NCBI GenBank assembly: GCA_015956445.1
Contig: WIUZ02000022.1
Span: 434,001 to 498,000 of the forward strand
Direction: 5' to 3'
DNA: 64,000 bases
Source of the DNA: Thelephora terrestris
Taxonomy: Eukaryota; Basidiomycota; Agaricomycetes; Thelephorales; Thelephoraceae
Part shown: piece by piece, positions 21,018 to 36,485 of the stretch
How the letters are laid out: each line of letters opens with the position of its first letter
Numbering within the stretch: position 1 is the first letter of the stretch
Notes under the pieces: generated by a model
The model's database searches: none
The model's input: only the letters and a program-made list of their open reading frames with translations
What the model was told of the DNA's origin: nothing
Position numbers and translations under genes: made by a program

Positions 21018-22459
21018 TCAAGACGCATTCATCGCAAGTTCGATCGGGCAGTTCGCATTTGTAACCTGCGCTGACGTCGCCCGACTTCCAATCAGCCCTG
21101 CGATGTTCATCTCCAGTATAAGTCGGAAACGAAGACCTGTATACCACGCGAAGTAAAGAATATCCAAGTTAGATACGACACCCCAGGAACGGTAGAATGA
21201 CTTACCTGGTCTCTGTCCGTCGGCGTATTGTCCCGGGTTTTTGCAGGCGTTGTGCCAGTTCGCCCCTGAATAGGTCAGAATATGAGTGACACCGCATGCG
21301 AGAGAACGCCAACAGCAAGGGAACCTCACATGTGATATCGCTACTGTTATTCGCGATGTACGAAAAGTTGACTGGCATCTGAAGGTTCACAAACTGCTTC
21401 GCAGGGAGATTTAATCCGTAAACGTCGCCGTTTCCGACCTGATTGTTGGTGTCGAGATCAAAGACCTGCGCGTTCATGTGGGTGATCTGCAGAGGGATGA
21501 AGTTCGATCCCGTATCGACCTGCAGTTGCGCGAAAGCAGGGAATGAGAAGTTTGCGGGGGCGGTCATGAATTCTGTTTGAACGGAGCTATTGAAGCTGCC
21601 GGTCGCAGGCACGAGCGGCGTGTCTTGGTTGATCGTGATTCCGGGCACTCGGGGGATGAAGAAGACGAGGAGAATCCCGACGCTAAACAACGACAGTCGG
21701 TAGCGATCAACCAGGGGCATTTAAAGAATCCAGACCATAACTCACGCTATACACAGCCCAAAGACGAAGAAGACGGTAAACCTCCAGGTGCACCAGCGTC
21801 CACATAGACCTCGCTGACCTCTCCTCCACTGCTTGTACTTTTTGGTCCGATCTTCGGCGTTCCGCTCCTTCTTTGCACTCCGGCTCATCTCGTGCAACTC
21901 GGAAGTCTTCCATTCGGGACCAAGAACAGGAACTGTGACCATCTCCACCTGGGTGCCTGTGGCACTGGCCGAGTCATCATGCAGAGGCTTGACGCTTCCA
22001 CGAGTAACTGGCTGGTATCTATCCCGTGTATGAATCAACAACCCGAGGCCAAAAGCGGGGCGCCACTGGGAAAAAAGAGGCACGATGCACTCACTTGGGC
22101 TCAGGATCAACAAACGCTTCACTGTATCTCGGTCCAGCGTTGTTAAAATCGGCAAAGACGTCCCAGCTTCCCTCGTTCTTCCCACTCAAGGGATCCTCCT
22201 CGTCAAAGCCACCCTTGAGCGGTTCAGTCCTGCCAGCATCGAAGAAGGAATTCTGGTTGTACCCCGCCGATCTCGTACCGCCGTTCAGAAGCTCGGTGCT
22301 AGGTCTCGGTTGACCAGCGTCCTGGTTTTGATACGAAGAAGCGGAGTCGTATCGACTTCGTTGGGGCCGAACGGGGTTGCCTGAGTTGTCGTTCAAGGCG
22401 TCGCCGGACCGCCTGCCACCGTAATATGAAGAAACTTGGGATTTCCTATCGGGATCCAT
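21018..22459 (-). CDS. Single-pass membrane protein with LEA2-like extracytosolic domain
   Basis: Starts at the ATG at 22459 (MDPDRKSQVSSYYGG) and ends with TGA at 21018. Splicing at CCCAA|gtgagt, TATAGC|gtgagt, CACAT|gtgagg and CCAG|gtaagt keeps one frame. The N-terminal 150-200 residues are cytosolic, disordered and Ser/Asn-rich. A basic stretch (KKYKQWRRGQRGLCGRWC) precedes one transmembrane helix (FTVFFVFGLCIAVGILLVFFIP). The outer part has VPGITINQDTPL, LQITHMNAQVFDLDTN, NLPAKQFVNLQMPVNFSYIANNSSD and a cysteine pair near the end, resembling the water-stress/LEA2-type beta-sandwich found in plant and fungal type II membrane proteins. The family is conserved in fungi, but I know of no settled function. 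Confidence 0.7.
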
Positions 22460-22691
22460 AGGTGAGAATGACTTGGAGCAAACGAGCGTGCGTAGGAAGG
22501 AAGGAGGAGCCTGTTGGGTGGCTGGGGTCCGAGGTTCGCTCAAGCCCGCTGTTTGCAAGCGCCCGAACGGCCGCGATCGGAGTTTGAAAAGCCGAAATGG
22601 TCGGGCATACCGCCAGCGCTAAAACTGTCTAGAAAACAAACCTCTTTGCTGTCTAGAACACTTGGTCTCCTTCGTGGAAACTTGCTTTGCT

Positions 22692-24258
22692 ATGACGGAT
22701 CGATACCCGTCCTCTTTACGCTCTGTGAAGAGCAACCGGGCTCTTCGGAAACGTTCCGGGGCACATGGGAAAGGCGCGCAGGAGGACACGCCGGGGTTCG
22801 ACACCACCAGAGCTCCTTCTCGGTATTCTACACGCGTCAACTCAGCCTCATCCGTGGTCGCTGGGAAGTCCCGCAGGAGGTCTACTGTTGCGGAAGATGG
22901 GAGCATGCCCCCTCGGTCAACTTCGACGCGCGTTGTCGCGCTCAAGGACGCGCCGCTTCCGCCATTGCCTGAACCATCTCCTAATCCAGCCAGCGATGGG
23001 TTCTCGGATCCCGACGACCTCCACTACGACGATCATCCACAGCACTTGAGCGATATACCCTTGACACCTTCGCAGAGATCTCTGGACTTGGAACGCGACG
23101 GGAACCCTTCCAGGTTTAGCTCTTATCTCCCCACTCCGGATTTCTCTAGACAAAATTCTGTCCGCTCTCGATTCTCGGTTTCGAAACTGGCGCCGTCTGT
23201 TGCCGGACAACGAAGCTCAAAACGTCCGGATTCCACCACCGTGGTCCTCACAAGGACCAACGACTGGAAATCTGATGCTGAAACCATCGTGCGTAATCGG
23301 CCAGCTTTGGTACCTGCGTCAAGCAGCAATTGGACACAAAAGTGGCCAAAGCCGCGTATCAACCCCAGGTCGCTCGGAGGGTTGGTTGCTGCGATCGAAG
23401 AGAGCGAAGGTCTTGGGTTCGACAAACCTGACAGATGGACACCACACAAATGGGTTCTCCTGATGTCCATCCTGATAGCTTTTGGGTATTCTTCTGTGGG
23501 ACTGACATATGCTATGCTCACGTGGTTCAGAGGTGAGGCAATAACACTTTCCAATCGTGCGGTTTTCTAACCACAAGTTTACTGCAGGCTGGGAGCACGC
23601 AGAGGTGATGTACACCGCGGACACTGATATCCTGATTTACATCACCGTCGCTGCATCGATCCAAATCTTCACGTCCTTGGTTGGGCTCTGTGGAGTGATC
23701 CTAAACTCGCGTCCTATCCTGGCCGTCTACTGTCTTTTGCTTTGGCCCTCGTTCGTTTCTCTGGCAGTCGTAGGATACGGGAGTTACAAACGATCGGAAT
23801 TCGCTCTCAACCGAAAGTTGAACTTGGCATGGAGTCAATGGTATAATCCCCACGACCGACTGGCAATCCAAACTTCTCTCCGATGCTGTGGCTACTACAA
23901 CCCTCTGCACCAGGCCGTACCCAGCAAAAGGTGCTTCCCGAGGACGACTCTGCCGGGCTGCAAAGCCAAACTGTACCTGTTCGAGAAGCAGAACCTCGGG
24001 ATGATCTGGTCCACGACATTCTCTCTGGTACCTCTGCACGTCCTAGTCATCTGTTTATCCCTGCTGTGTTCGAACCACGTAACGGAAACGTTCGGCAAGA
24101 ACATTATGCCAAGGAAGTATAGGCTGAATTTGGGCGACGTGCAGCTGGAAGCGGAGGCACAGGGACACGGGCTGTTTAGGAACAGGAGCGAGTTGATTGA
24201 GCGGCCGGGAGAGACTAGGACGGGCGTTACGAGGACACTTAGAGAGGATAGGAGGTAA
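22692..24258 (+). CDS. Basidiomycete-type tetraspanin (Tsp2-like)
   Basis: Exons 22692-23532 and 23588-24258 give 503 residues. A long disordered Ser/Arg/Pro-rich N-terminal region of about 250 residues is followed by four hydrophobic segments (WVLLMSILIAFGYSSVGLTY; IYITVAASIQIFTSLVGLCG; ILAVYCLLLWPSFVSLAVVG; STTFSLVPLHVLVICLSLLC). Between helices 3 and 4 lies the large extracellular loop with the tetraspanin CCG motif (LRCCGYYNP) and two more cysteines (KRCFP, PGCKA). This arrangement matches fungal Tsp2-type tetraspanins, which organise membrane microdomains and affect morphogenesis and virulence in basidiomycetes. The intron lies just after the first helix (TTCAGAG|gtgagg). The assignment to Tsp2 rather than another class is inference from the long N-terminal extension. 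Confidence 0.85.
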
Positions 24259-25144
24259 ACCATAACCGCGTTTCGGCGGCGTACGGAATTCAAGGGTAGA
24301 AAGGCTGTGGGCGTATTTCATGTTACGTTATCGAGAGGCGGCTTTGGACAAATGTGCGACGCGCAGCAGACGGCGCAGACTGGAACAAAACCGACTACGA
24401 GGTGGAGTCTTACGCAATCGTGAGTCTTGGCGATGCGAAACTGCGCACGTAAATCGGAGAAAGCTCAGCGGAGGAGCACGTTTCCTTCGTAGAGTGAGAC
24501 GTGGGCGGAACCCTGGACGTTGCACTGACCGGAGGGATGACCTGGTATACGTGAAGGATTTATCATCCAAAAACAAAGGCCGATGGGACTAAAATTCGTT
24601 GTACACATATCCCGGCAACATCGGGGGGAGAGTAACGGAAGCTTCTTGAAAGGGGCAAGTGAAGTGGGGCGCGGAAGCAAAGTTCTTCCGCTTGACTCGA
24701 ATCGCGGATCCTGTTGGCAGATCGATTCGTTGGAGTGAGGGAGCGTGCTAGGATGGAATTCTCGGGCCTTTCAAGTGGCCAGCTCACAGGACCAGGTCGA
24801 TGATTTCAAAGCTGCCGCGTCGCCTTGTCACTGCTCATTCCCAGTCGCTTTTTCATTCACGCTTCTCCGTCTTCACACGACATGGAATAAGCATTCGTCA
24901 AGAATGCGATTCAGTGCCTCTGTAACAACAGAGGAAAGGACGTAGAAACTACAGCTACCGCGCCAGTGAGGAAAGGGATGGTGGGACAACAATAATGACG
25001 ATTAGATTTAGATTACATGCGGCGTGAGGAGGAGTTGGCGAAGGGATATGCACAATGGGAGTGTCGTTAGTGGTCACTGGGGTTCACCGACGCTACCTAT
25101 CGATGCGGGGTCAACGACGCAAAGAGTAGAGGGATAGAGTGCAC
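24259..25144. other. Intergenic, nothing recognised
   Basis: Convergent flanks of the tetraspanin and a small membrane-protein gene. No supported gene, RNA or repeat. Confidence 0.45.
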
Positions 25145-25584
25145 TCACGAACGCCGAAGCGGACGCATTTCTTCGTAGTAACTCATCTGGATGTCGTCCT
25201 CATGATAATGAGGGGGTTGATATGCCGGTGGCGGGGTTTTCAGCCCCAGTGTTGCTATGGAGAAACCCCGGACAGGCGAACCTCGACGATTTGAGACCTG
25301 ACCCATGCTGTTTGCCGATGGCCTTGGAGTGGCGTATGGAACTCTGGAAGCGAAGAATCCCCCCTTCCACTTGTACGCACCCCAGATGAGGAAGAACAAG
25401 AAGGCTGATGGGAAGAGCATCAGCACCAGTGGACGGACGTGAGTAATGCAGCGCGGAAGGACTGACCTCCAAAAAGGATCGGCCAGAAGACGAGGCCCAC
25501 TACTCCGCGTGGTCCGAGAGGAAGTTGAGAGTGGTTACCGGTAGCGGCGGGGGGAGGGGTTGGCAAAGTGGATGGGATAGGCAT
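25145..25584 (-). CDS. Small single-helix membrane protein, unknown
   Basis: Two exons (25584-25467 and 25404-25145) joined at GGAG|gtcagt and cccatcag|CC give 125 residues. The order is MPIPSTLPTPPP (disordered), a hydrophobic span running LVFWPILFGAFLFFLIWGAYKW across the splice junction, and a cytosolic-looking tail with Pro-rich and Tyr motifs (KTPPPAYQPPHY, MSYYEEMRPLRRS). The intron placement that restores a complete helix supports the model. The PPPAY motif could bind a WW-domain ubiquitin ligase adaptor. The last codons overlap a possible GTGAGT donor, so a further 3' exon cannot be excluded. No family name can be given. Confidence 0.55.
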
Positions 25585-27540
25585 ATTGGAACGACGAATA
25601 GTGTGGGAGGGAGGAGGGGTGGATGAGGAGCGCGAGGGTAGACGGGCAGGGCGAGGGCAGACGAGGGGGCGAGGATTATGATAGACGATTGTGGGGGGTG
25701 GTGGGTAGAGGTGGAGGTGGATGTTCACATCTCTGTATCTTATCTTTTTATAGTGAAGCGTGGGTTAGAAAAGGCTGCGCAGCGGGGGTCACTTCCACTG
25801 TTTTTTTTTTTTGGGGGGGGGATGTTTAGTAACGGGAGAAGAAAGAGCGGTGGGAACTTATCAATATCCTGAACGTCTTCGAGCTAACTTCTTCCCAGGA
25901 GCGTGCGCTCGTCACCTCTCAGGCTCTCTCACATTTTGGAGTGACATTCAAGACCGGCATCAATGCCACAAAAAAAGAAAAAACCTGGACCGTGACAGTC
26001 ATATCCGAGATCGTATTGGTATCAAAATACAAAAGCGAATTTCATCGAACTGTCTCGGCTGAGATGATAATATACACTCTAAATTGACGTCTCCCGTTTA
26101 CGAATTGCCGACAGTTAGGCGGTCGCGGCATGGTTGCGTTCTTTGGAGGGACTGGGGCCCTCGGAAGGCGTGTAAGGCGGTAGAGTGTCGACGGAATCTG
26201 GCCCGTGTAGTCTTCGAGTAAGGGCGGTCGCAGGCAGAGCCAACGGGGGAGCACTTGGCGAATTTACAGCAGGTCTTGTCGATTGTGGCGCGCCTGTCAT
26301 GCCACACGGTCAGTGTTCAGGTGGGTCGCACAAGTGTGGGAACACGCACTCTGCGTCGTGGTCCTTTCCTTTAACCGCCTAACGAGATCTCCGAGCGTCC
26401 TCCAGCAGAGGAAGGTGGTGGTGAGCAGTAGAAAACAGACTTGATCGGTTGAGGCTTTTCCTCAAGCTTAGACTGGCAACGAACTCACATAACGCCCCGC
26501 ATAGTACACCGACGATATTTGACGAAACTTCGGTCTGGCTGGGAGCGTTTGAAGTAGAATTCGAAAGGATCATAAGCAAGAAGATGCAAGAGAAATTTCC
26601 AAAACTTCGCGACCGGAAGCAGCTTTGATTTTGAGAACTGCAAGCTTTGGACAGGTTTGGACAGCCTTTAGTATATTTTTGGATCATCTCAAGGCGCTGG
26701 TATAATGTATTGGGGGGCCTTGGCAGGGTGTCTCGCCATGCGACAAGTAGTTACATTCATACTCGTACATTGAACGCTATAGACAAAATCAAGTACTGCT
26801 ACCGTGAACCCTTGAAATCAAATCGCGTGTCCGATCTCGATGAGATGAGAAGCGTGATTGTCGACTTTTAGACCCGGCTGGAGGGACGTATACGATCTAA
26901 ATCGCTGGGTGAAGGGTGTACAAGAAGCGTGAAATAAAATATTAAACATTTTGAAATTTTTGATTGGCGAAGAGTGACGCTTTTACAGATTATCCTCCCC
27001 CTCCGCCGAGACACCGCCTCGTACTTTCCGCAACGTACTCTGTTCGGCTGCAATCGTCATCGCGCCGGAACCAAGTTCTCACAATGGTCCACAACGATAT
27101 GCAAGCGTGGGAATGATCAATCGTTCTCGGGGTGGATCTGCCCCAATGTGGCAGCGGAAGAAAATTATTTGACGCACCGCGACTCTTTGTGCGGTAAATC
27201 GGAGTGGATCCCGGGGCTTACACACGTGAGCGTTCCTCGCTTGTAGTTACCGTGGGGGTGGAAACATAAAACTCCGCGGCAAAACATCTCCTCGACCGAA
27301 TTAATGGATGGAATCTATAAACGAGGTAAGCGACATCCGTGCCCGAGGGATCTCCGGGCTCCTTATGAGGATTCCAAAAAAACGCCAAGTCCGCAACGGG
27401 TGCTCCAGTCAGGAACACCCCAACCTGCCGTTCGCGCATTCTGATTCTGCCACTTTCACCCCAGGTTGTTCGGAGTGGAGCGGGCGGTGCTCTAGACTCC
27501 GGTCGCCGCCTGACAAAAAAACTCTTGGCTAGTCACGGCA
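25585..27540. other. Long stretch without a supported gene
   Basis: Nearly 2 kb with only short unconnected frames. It includes a homopolymer junction at 25801-25821 (twelve T then nine G on the plus strand). AT content rises around 26900-26970. No RNA gene or repeat was recognised. Confidence 0.45.
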
Positions 27541-27541
27541 A

Positions 27542-27877
27542 ATGTTGCCCGAGAACCCCACTTTCATGTCACTGTACCCCTCCAGAATGTCTAGACCACG
27601 CTCCACCCTCGTGCCCCACACGAACCTAAGCGTAAGTACCACTACACCTGTACTAGGAATCCGAAGGGCCTCGCGCAATTCTTTCCCGCAGTCGGACACG
27701 TTCCCCCACCTCCGAACTATTCTTCGAATCGAAGACGCCGTGATCCGCGCCATACTGCGAACGACGCCACACGAACTCATCGATTCTCACGAGAAATTCC
27801 ACGACGTCCTTGACTTCGCCCAGGGCATGGGGTACATCGGTGATGGATCTCGGGTCGTCGTCCAATGGAAGATTTGA
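27542..27877 (+). CDS. Possible short gene or last exon, unknown
   Basis: An open frame of 111 codons. The last 45 residues (RIEDAVIRAILRTTPHELID, then EKFHDVLDFAQGMGYIGDG) read like a compact helical protein end. There is no family match, and the minus strand over the same bases is also open in two frames, so the strand is not certain. Confidence 0.3.
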   Translation: MLPENPTFMSLYPSRMSRPRSTLVPHTNLSVSTTTPVLGIRRASRNSFPQSDTFPHLRTILRIEDAVIRAILRTTPHELIDSHEKFHDVLDFAQGMGYIGDGSRVVVQWKI

Positions 27878-27921
27878 CTTGAACGCGTCGGAGATTTCCT
27901 AGGGGTGTAATCACTCTTCGA

Positions 27922-28770
27922 TCACGGTGAATGGTGACGGAGACACGCACGAGTAGCAGTTGCTTCGCCTCCCCTTCGGAGATTCGATCTACCCAACCCC
28001 TTGGGTGTGCAGAATACTCTGCGGGATTCCGGATCTAAATACACGCAGCCTCCTTCGTGCTTTCGCCTATACCATACCTGAAAACCGCCCGAGAGATCTT
28101 GGATAGATTTCCAAATGGGGACACCGCGCCTGTCGGGATGAGAATCAGTATTGAAACTCACGTCTTTTCCGCTCGGTGAGGATACTGCCTTCCGGCCCCC
28201 GAAGTCCGACATTGAGCACTCCTCTGGAGCGTCGCAAGGCTGCTTTTGAGAAAGGAGCTTGTTAGCGCGAGAACGGGGGCCGTGTCCCAATCTTGGGCTC
28301 ACCAGCCGACTACCACTCCTCCCTACACAGGTGAGACGGATCAGTTACCGAGTCGTAGTCCGAACCAGTGCACTGGCATTAGGCCACACGACACGAGGCA
28401 ACCGCGACCTTTCCGTATCAGAATCATCGTACGCACCTGAACTATTTCCAGAGTGATCCGGGAACGCAGGACCGGTCGACCATCCCTCAAGCTCTCTCCC
28501 ACCCCTTTCTCCTCTCCCTTCTTCTTTCTCTCGTAATACGCCCTCACCTGACCCAAATCGAGCTTCCCATTCAGCCCTCTTTGGACACCATCAGCGTCAT
28601 TAACCTTCCGAGACCCGGCGCCATCATCTCCAGAAGGAGGTTCAACGTTCAGGTTCAGCCCCATCCGAAGCAAGCAAATCAAGCAAGGGCTCAAATTCCT
28701 TCTCCGCCTTTCGGCCTGGCGTCATCTTCTGGAGGCGGTGGCAAGCGAGCACAGTTTGTGAAATTGATGA
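27922..28770 (-). CDS. Unidentified multi-exon gene
   Basis: On the minus strand several coding-like segments can be chained. Near 28610-28720 there are Gly/Asp/Lys-rich residues. Around 28390-28440 a segment reads GAYDDSDTERSRLPRVVWPNA. It connects through a 51-nt intron (GCCA|gtgcac to gtgtag|GG) to RRSGSRLVSPRLGHGPRSR, and the last part contains GGFQVWYRRKHEGGCVYLD. The exact 5' exon and the intron around 28450-28560 could not be fixed. The product appears mostly disordered and basic. No known domain. Confidence 0.4.
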
Positions 28771-29091
28771 GCTGTCGATCCTGAAAGTCTACAAGTCGCT
28801 ATGCGTCACTGGGGAGAACGGGCCGACCTGGAGGGACAAGAAGCGAATTAAGCGGTGAAGAAAAGACGTGCGTGGGGTCTGGAACGATATCGATGTGGAG
28901 AGAAGAACGGCACTGGCAGTGCGCCTCCGGTTTAGCTTCCGGTGACGCAAACTCGCGTGTTCTATTGAAGACCGAGGGGTTTTTTCAAATTTTTATTTTG
29001 GGAAAGCGCCTCAAACGAGGGACTTCTCGAGGACTTTTTTGAGCCGAGGGAGGGCGTAACACGTGTACGCCACGAACCCGGTTTTAAGGGA

Positions 29092-29292
29092 CTATGGGCA
29101 TAGGCCGGGAGCGCGTTTCTTCGGCGTTTCTCTGCCGGTCTCGGCGGAGGGAAGCATGATCGGAGCAAGGAGAGTATAGTCTTTGCGGCTCGGAAGGTGA
29201 TCCGGCACGTGTCTCTCTTCAGAGTACACCGCCATCTCCTCCATCTCCGTCTCACCTTCGCTCTTCCCTTCTCTCTTTTCCCCACCCTCCAC
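29092..29292 (-). CDS. Possible terminal exon of a small gene
   Basis: A 66-codon frame with strongly biased, protein-like content (Glu/Lys-rich start, EERHVPDHLPSRKDYTLLAP, ETPKKR end) and a stop at 29092. The frame continues upstream to about 29340. It may be the last exon of a short minus-strand gene starting near 29400. No family was recognised. Confidence 0.3.
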   Translation of the reverse strand: MEGGEKREGKSEGETEMEEMAVYSEERHVPDHLPSRKDYTLLAPIMLPSAETGRETPKKRAPGLCP

Positions 29293-29787
29293 ACCCTCTT
29301 CGTGAAGACGCTCACTCCAGCAAACGCCTTCACGCTCGCTGGCTCAGATCATACTTGACCGAAGGATACGGCCCCCGAGCCAGCTTCGTGGACCCTCCCG
29401 CCCACGCAGCTGGCCTCCAACGCCCGATTCCCTCGGCCTGAAAGCCCTGCGGGCTTTTGCCCAGTTATCTCACTCTGCTTCAACTATGTACCCTAACGAA
29501 TAAAAATCTCATTTTGATTGCGCACCACTAATCACGAGAGAGACAAGCTAAGATGAACCTAATACGTATTACAAGACGCACGTAGTACCCGCCTTGCGTC
29601 ACGTTCAGCGTCCAACAAGAGTGCGGGGAACTTCAACGCCTATTACACCCCAATAGCCCAGTAAGGGATAAATTCCCTGGCAACCACCCTCTATATCTAA
29701 TCCCACGTTTTCGCTTCGACGTGGTGGGAAATATGGCCCCCACGAATCACCGCCTCGATCGGTCACAATCATCAGCTATAGTATATC
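29293..29787. promoter_or_regulatory. Upstream flank of DAD1
   Basis: No gene was found. The sequence close to the DAD1 start contains CTATAGTATATC (about 29774-29785), a TATA-like stretch only a few bases from the ATG, so it is probably not a true core promoter element. Otherwise unremarkable. Confidence 0.35.
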
Positions 29788-30172
29788 ATGTCCCGGACCA
29801 ATGACGAGGACTCGTTCTTTGTCCAAGAACGCGACCGCCTGGTATCCGAGATATCTTCCGTGCGTTCGTTCAATCCCTTTGTTCTCTCTAACCTTCTTCC
29901 TTCATTTCCTTCCCACCTAGGGTTTCGAAGAACTCCTCTCCCTCACAAACGTTTTAAACCGTCAGGTCGAAGAAGTATTCTCCATGTCCGCCGAATACGA
30001 AACAGTCGCAGACCTCTGGCACTCTTTTCACCAAATCGTGCAAGATCAAGACGAAGCGACCACCCCAGGTCAACCAGCTGAAACCGAAGACGATCGCACC
30101 ACTCCCCTCCCGACCGGTCTTCCAGGTACCGGCACCCACATCCTCACAGACCAAGTCAAAGAAACCGCTTAA
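29788..30172 (+). CDS. DAD1: DASH complex subunit DAD1
   Basis: Exons 29788-29859 and 29921-30172 yield 107 residues beginning MSRTNDEDSFFVQERDRLVSEISSGFEELLSLTNVLNRQVEEVF, a clear match to Dad1, followed by EYETVADLWHSFHQI. The C-terminal 45 residues are an acidic, Pro/Thr-rich tail not seen in the very short yeast protein. Dad1 is a subunit of the outer-kinetochore DASH/Dam1 ring that couples chromosomes to spindle microtubules. The intron (ATCTTCC|gtgcgt to cacctag|GGTTTC) interrupts between SS and GF. A GA-dinucleotide run at about 30181-30196 follows the stop. Confidence 0.9.
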
Positions 30173-30300
30173 AATAAACAGAGAGAGAGAGAGAGAACAA
30201 AGCCGAATACAGGAGGGAGGTTCGTCACACCGGAAGATCAATCATTGTACTCAAAGCTTTCGTAAACGGAACAAAATCACTACACGCGTCAAACAACCTC

Positions 30301-34241
<3,941 letters not shown>

Positions 34242-34364
34242 TGAAGGTCAGTCTGCGATAGCGAAGAAAGGCCGCCGAGGGCGAATTGGAGTTGGTCGTG
34301 GATGGAGAGAAAGAGGGAGCTCTGGAAAGGGAGATGATCTAGGTCACGCCACTTTCCTACTCTC
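34242..34364. promoter_or_regulatory. Short divergent spacer PKC1 / unknown gene
   Basis: If the plus-strand model starting at 34365 is right, only about 120 bp separate its start from the PKC1 ATG. The promoters would then overlap the 5' untranslated regions. No specific site was identified. Confidence 0.3.
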
Positions 34365-36218
34365 ATGCCGACCCTGTGCTGGTCTTCACCGCTCTTCAAA
34401 TCAACTGCGGACGGCCTCTCCCTCGCGGTGGAAATAACCCACCAGATAAAGCTCGCTCTAGACGACGAGCCCGTTCTGAAAATACACAAATTTCCATCGC
34501 CAGAATCACTCGATATCCTCTCATCCTCCAACATACTCCTACGTCTCACTGGATCGTTCGAGAAGAAGCCAGTTTCTACGGAAACGCTCAGGAAGTCATC
34601 ACTGGCCGCATATCTCCTTGAATATCTCAAATTTGTGTGAAACGATCCCACATTTCGGCGCATACATAGCCTCCTCTGACACTTCACAGCATTCCACTCA
34701 GCTTTTCATCGGCAGCGTCTCTGACCCCTACGCCAATGCTGACGGAACTCTTGAGTGTGCGTACCCTTCGGAATCGCTTCAGTGTGCTTACTTACCAGCG
34801 CTAGTAGTCGCTATCGCGTCGTCTCGCGCGTTGCTGAACCCAGATGAACTGCCGGTTACCACCGCGACTCTTATTGCCATCAATTGGTCCTTTGCTTGGA
34901 AATCGAACTCGACGGACACCTGTCGGTATCCACTTCGTCCGACTTTGGCTTGTTTTGAATGCGATTAGGTGTGAACCCATTTTCATCTCAAAACCTTCTC
35001 CCAGTTCAAAACATGGTGAGCGCTGTCGTCGGAAAGGTCCTTTCCCGTGACTTTGTCAGGTGCGGCGATGCATTTCCACACGGGTTACCGGTCTGACGCT
35101 TGATCAGGCGTTATCCACTCATCTTTGGTTCTTGGAGAAACGTGCGCTCTTTGTATCTCGATTTCCGGTCTCTTTAAACCTCCACAGTTCCTTGGTGCAG
35201 AAATAGACATGTTTCCTCAAGTCGTTCAGCCTATCTTGAATATTATCTCCCGCTCGCAAAATCCCGCCTTCCAAAAGCAATGCAGAATGCTTCTGAGGGC
35301 GAGTTTCGTTTATCCTATCTACCGAGACCGAACTGATGCCTGACGCAGTCGCTGCGGAGGAGCAACAACGCAGCCTATGAGAACTCTATGGATAGACTCC
35401 GGGATACCATCGGCTCATCGACTCTAGATGGCGTTTCAGCCCTCCCTCGCAAAGACAACGAAAAAGTCCTCCTTGTTTCGCTACAACGTCTGCATCGAAC
35501 TTTGTTTCGTGCTGACTGTTTCAGGGTTTGGCTTACCTATATCCCATGCCTGGAGAATGGATCTCTGACGGACGCACCTTAGAGCTCAGTGTTCATCCCC
35601 AAATCGGATGATCCTCTATGCAATCCTGATCACCCCGCACTCTCATTAGATGCGCTTCTCAAATACGACGATTCAGATCTGTGCGAGGACGAGGATTGCT
35701 CGCCTCTGGATTCGAGCGGAACCATCTTCATGGATTTATTTGCAGAACCCGAGTCTTCCCAAGACACGGAGAACATGGTTTGTGGTTGTCATCTACCCGC
35801 AGCGCATCTAACCTACAATCTAGGAGGTATTCCCTGTAATTTCCACGTGTATAGTTCTTCTGCAGTACTAATATTTCGGGTGACGCAGCTTGATCCTGAA
35901 GAAACGTTCTACAGTCGCAACCTAGGAGACGCCGATGTCTATACTCTTGCTGGATTGGACGACGACCGGGATTCAATTGACTTACAACCGAGTCTCATAC
36001 ACGGGTTAGAATATTCGACACTCGACGGCGGTGATCCTGGTTGCAGGGCTCTTGGTCTGGATGTTTCCTCTACTGGACTTTTCTGTCACACAAGTGCTCT
36101 CCCTGATGTTTCTCGGTTTGATGATCCCTGTGCCACTCTGGATCAGCCTGTGCTTCTTGACTTGGACTCAGATGACGACGAAGGGACGGGAAAAGAGGAA
36201 GCTGTTCTAAATTTCTAG
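34365..36218 (+). CDS. Unidentified acidic protein, multi-exon
   Basis: The first segment (34365-34637) is a good coding stretch with SLAVEITHQIKLALDDEPVLK and a helical end ETLRKSSLAAYLLEYLKF, then a probable donor TTT|gtgtga and acceptor cttcacag|CATTC. Middle segments include LFIGSVSDPYANADGTLE, ALVVAIASSRALLNPDEL and, from 35388, MDRLRDTIGSSTLDG. The last part (35589-36218) is strongly acidic (DDSDLCEDEDCSPLDSSG; LDLDSDDDEGTGKEE) with a likely in-frame 39-nt intron at about 35823. Exon joins in 34970-35390 are not settled. No domain was recognised; composition suggests a soluble regulatory protein. Confidence 0.42.
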
Positions 36219-36485
36219 GAGACTATGTAGTCCAGTATCGAATTACAAACAATTACAATGAAATTGGAGTACGTGAGGGGCAAGTCCGACAAGATCCGCT
36301 GAGCCCATATCCGATGACTACTTATGGAGTCCATGTCATGGGATGTGTGGCCTCGATTGAAACTCCGCAGCCAATCCACCCTCCATCTTGCTCTCGACAC
36401 TTACCAACACAAGCCCGTCGTCTGCGTCAAAGTCAATCTCGTTCTTTCTCCAGAGCTCAGAGCTTACCGCCAGGGCCCTTCAATC

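Noticed and set aside
28321-28390. Possible tRNA suggested by a GTTACCGAGTCGTAG-like stretch
   Set aside because: No cloverleaf with A and B boxes could be drawn, and the bases fall in a likely coding or intron segment of the minus-strand gene.
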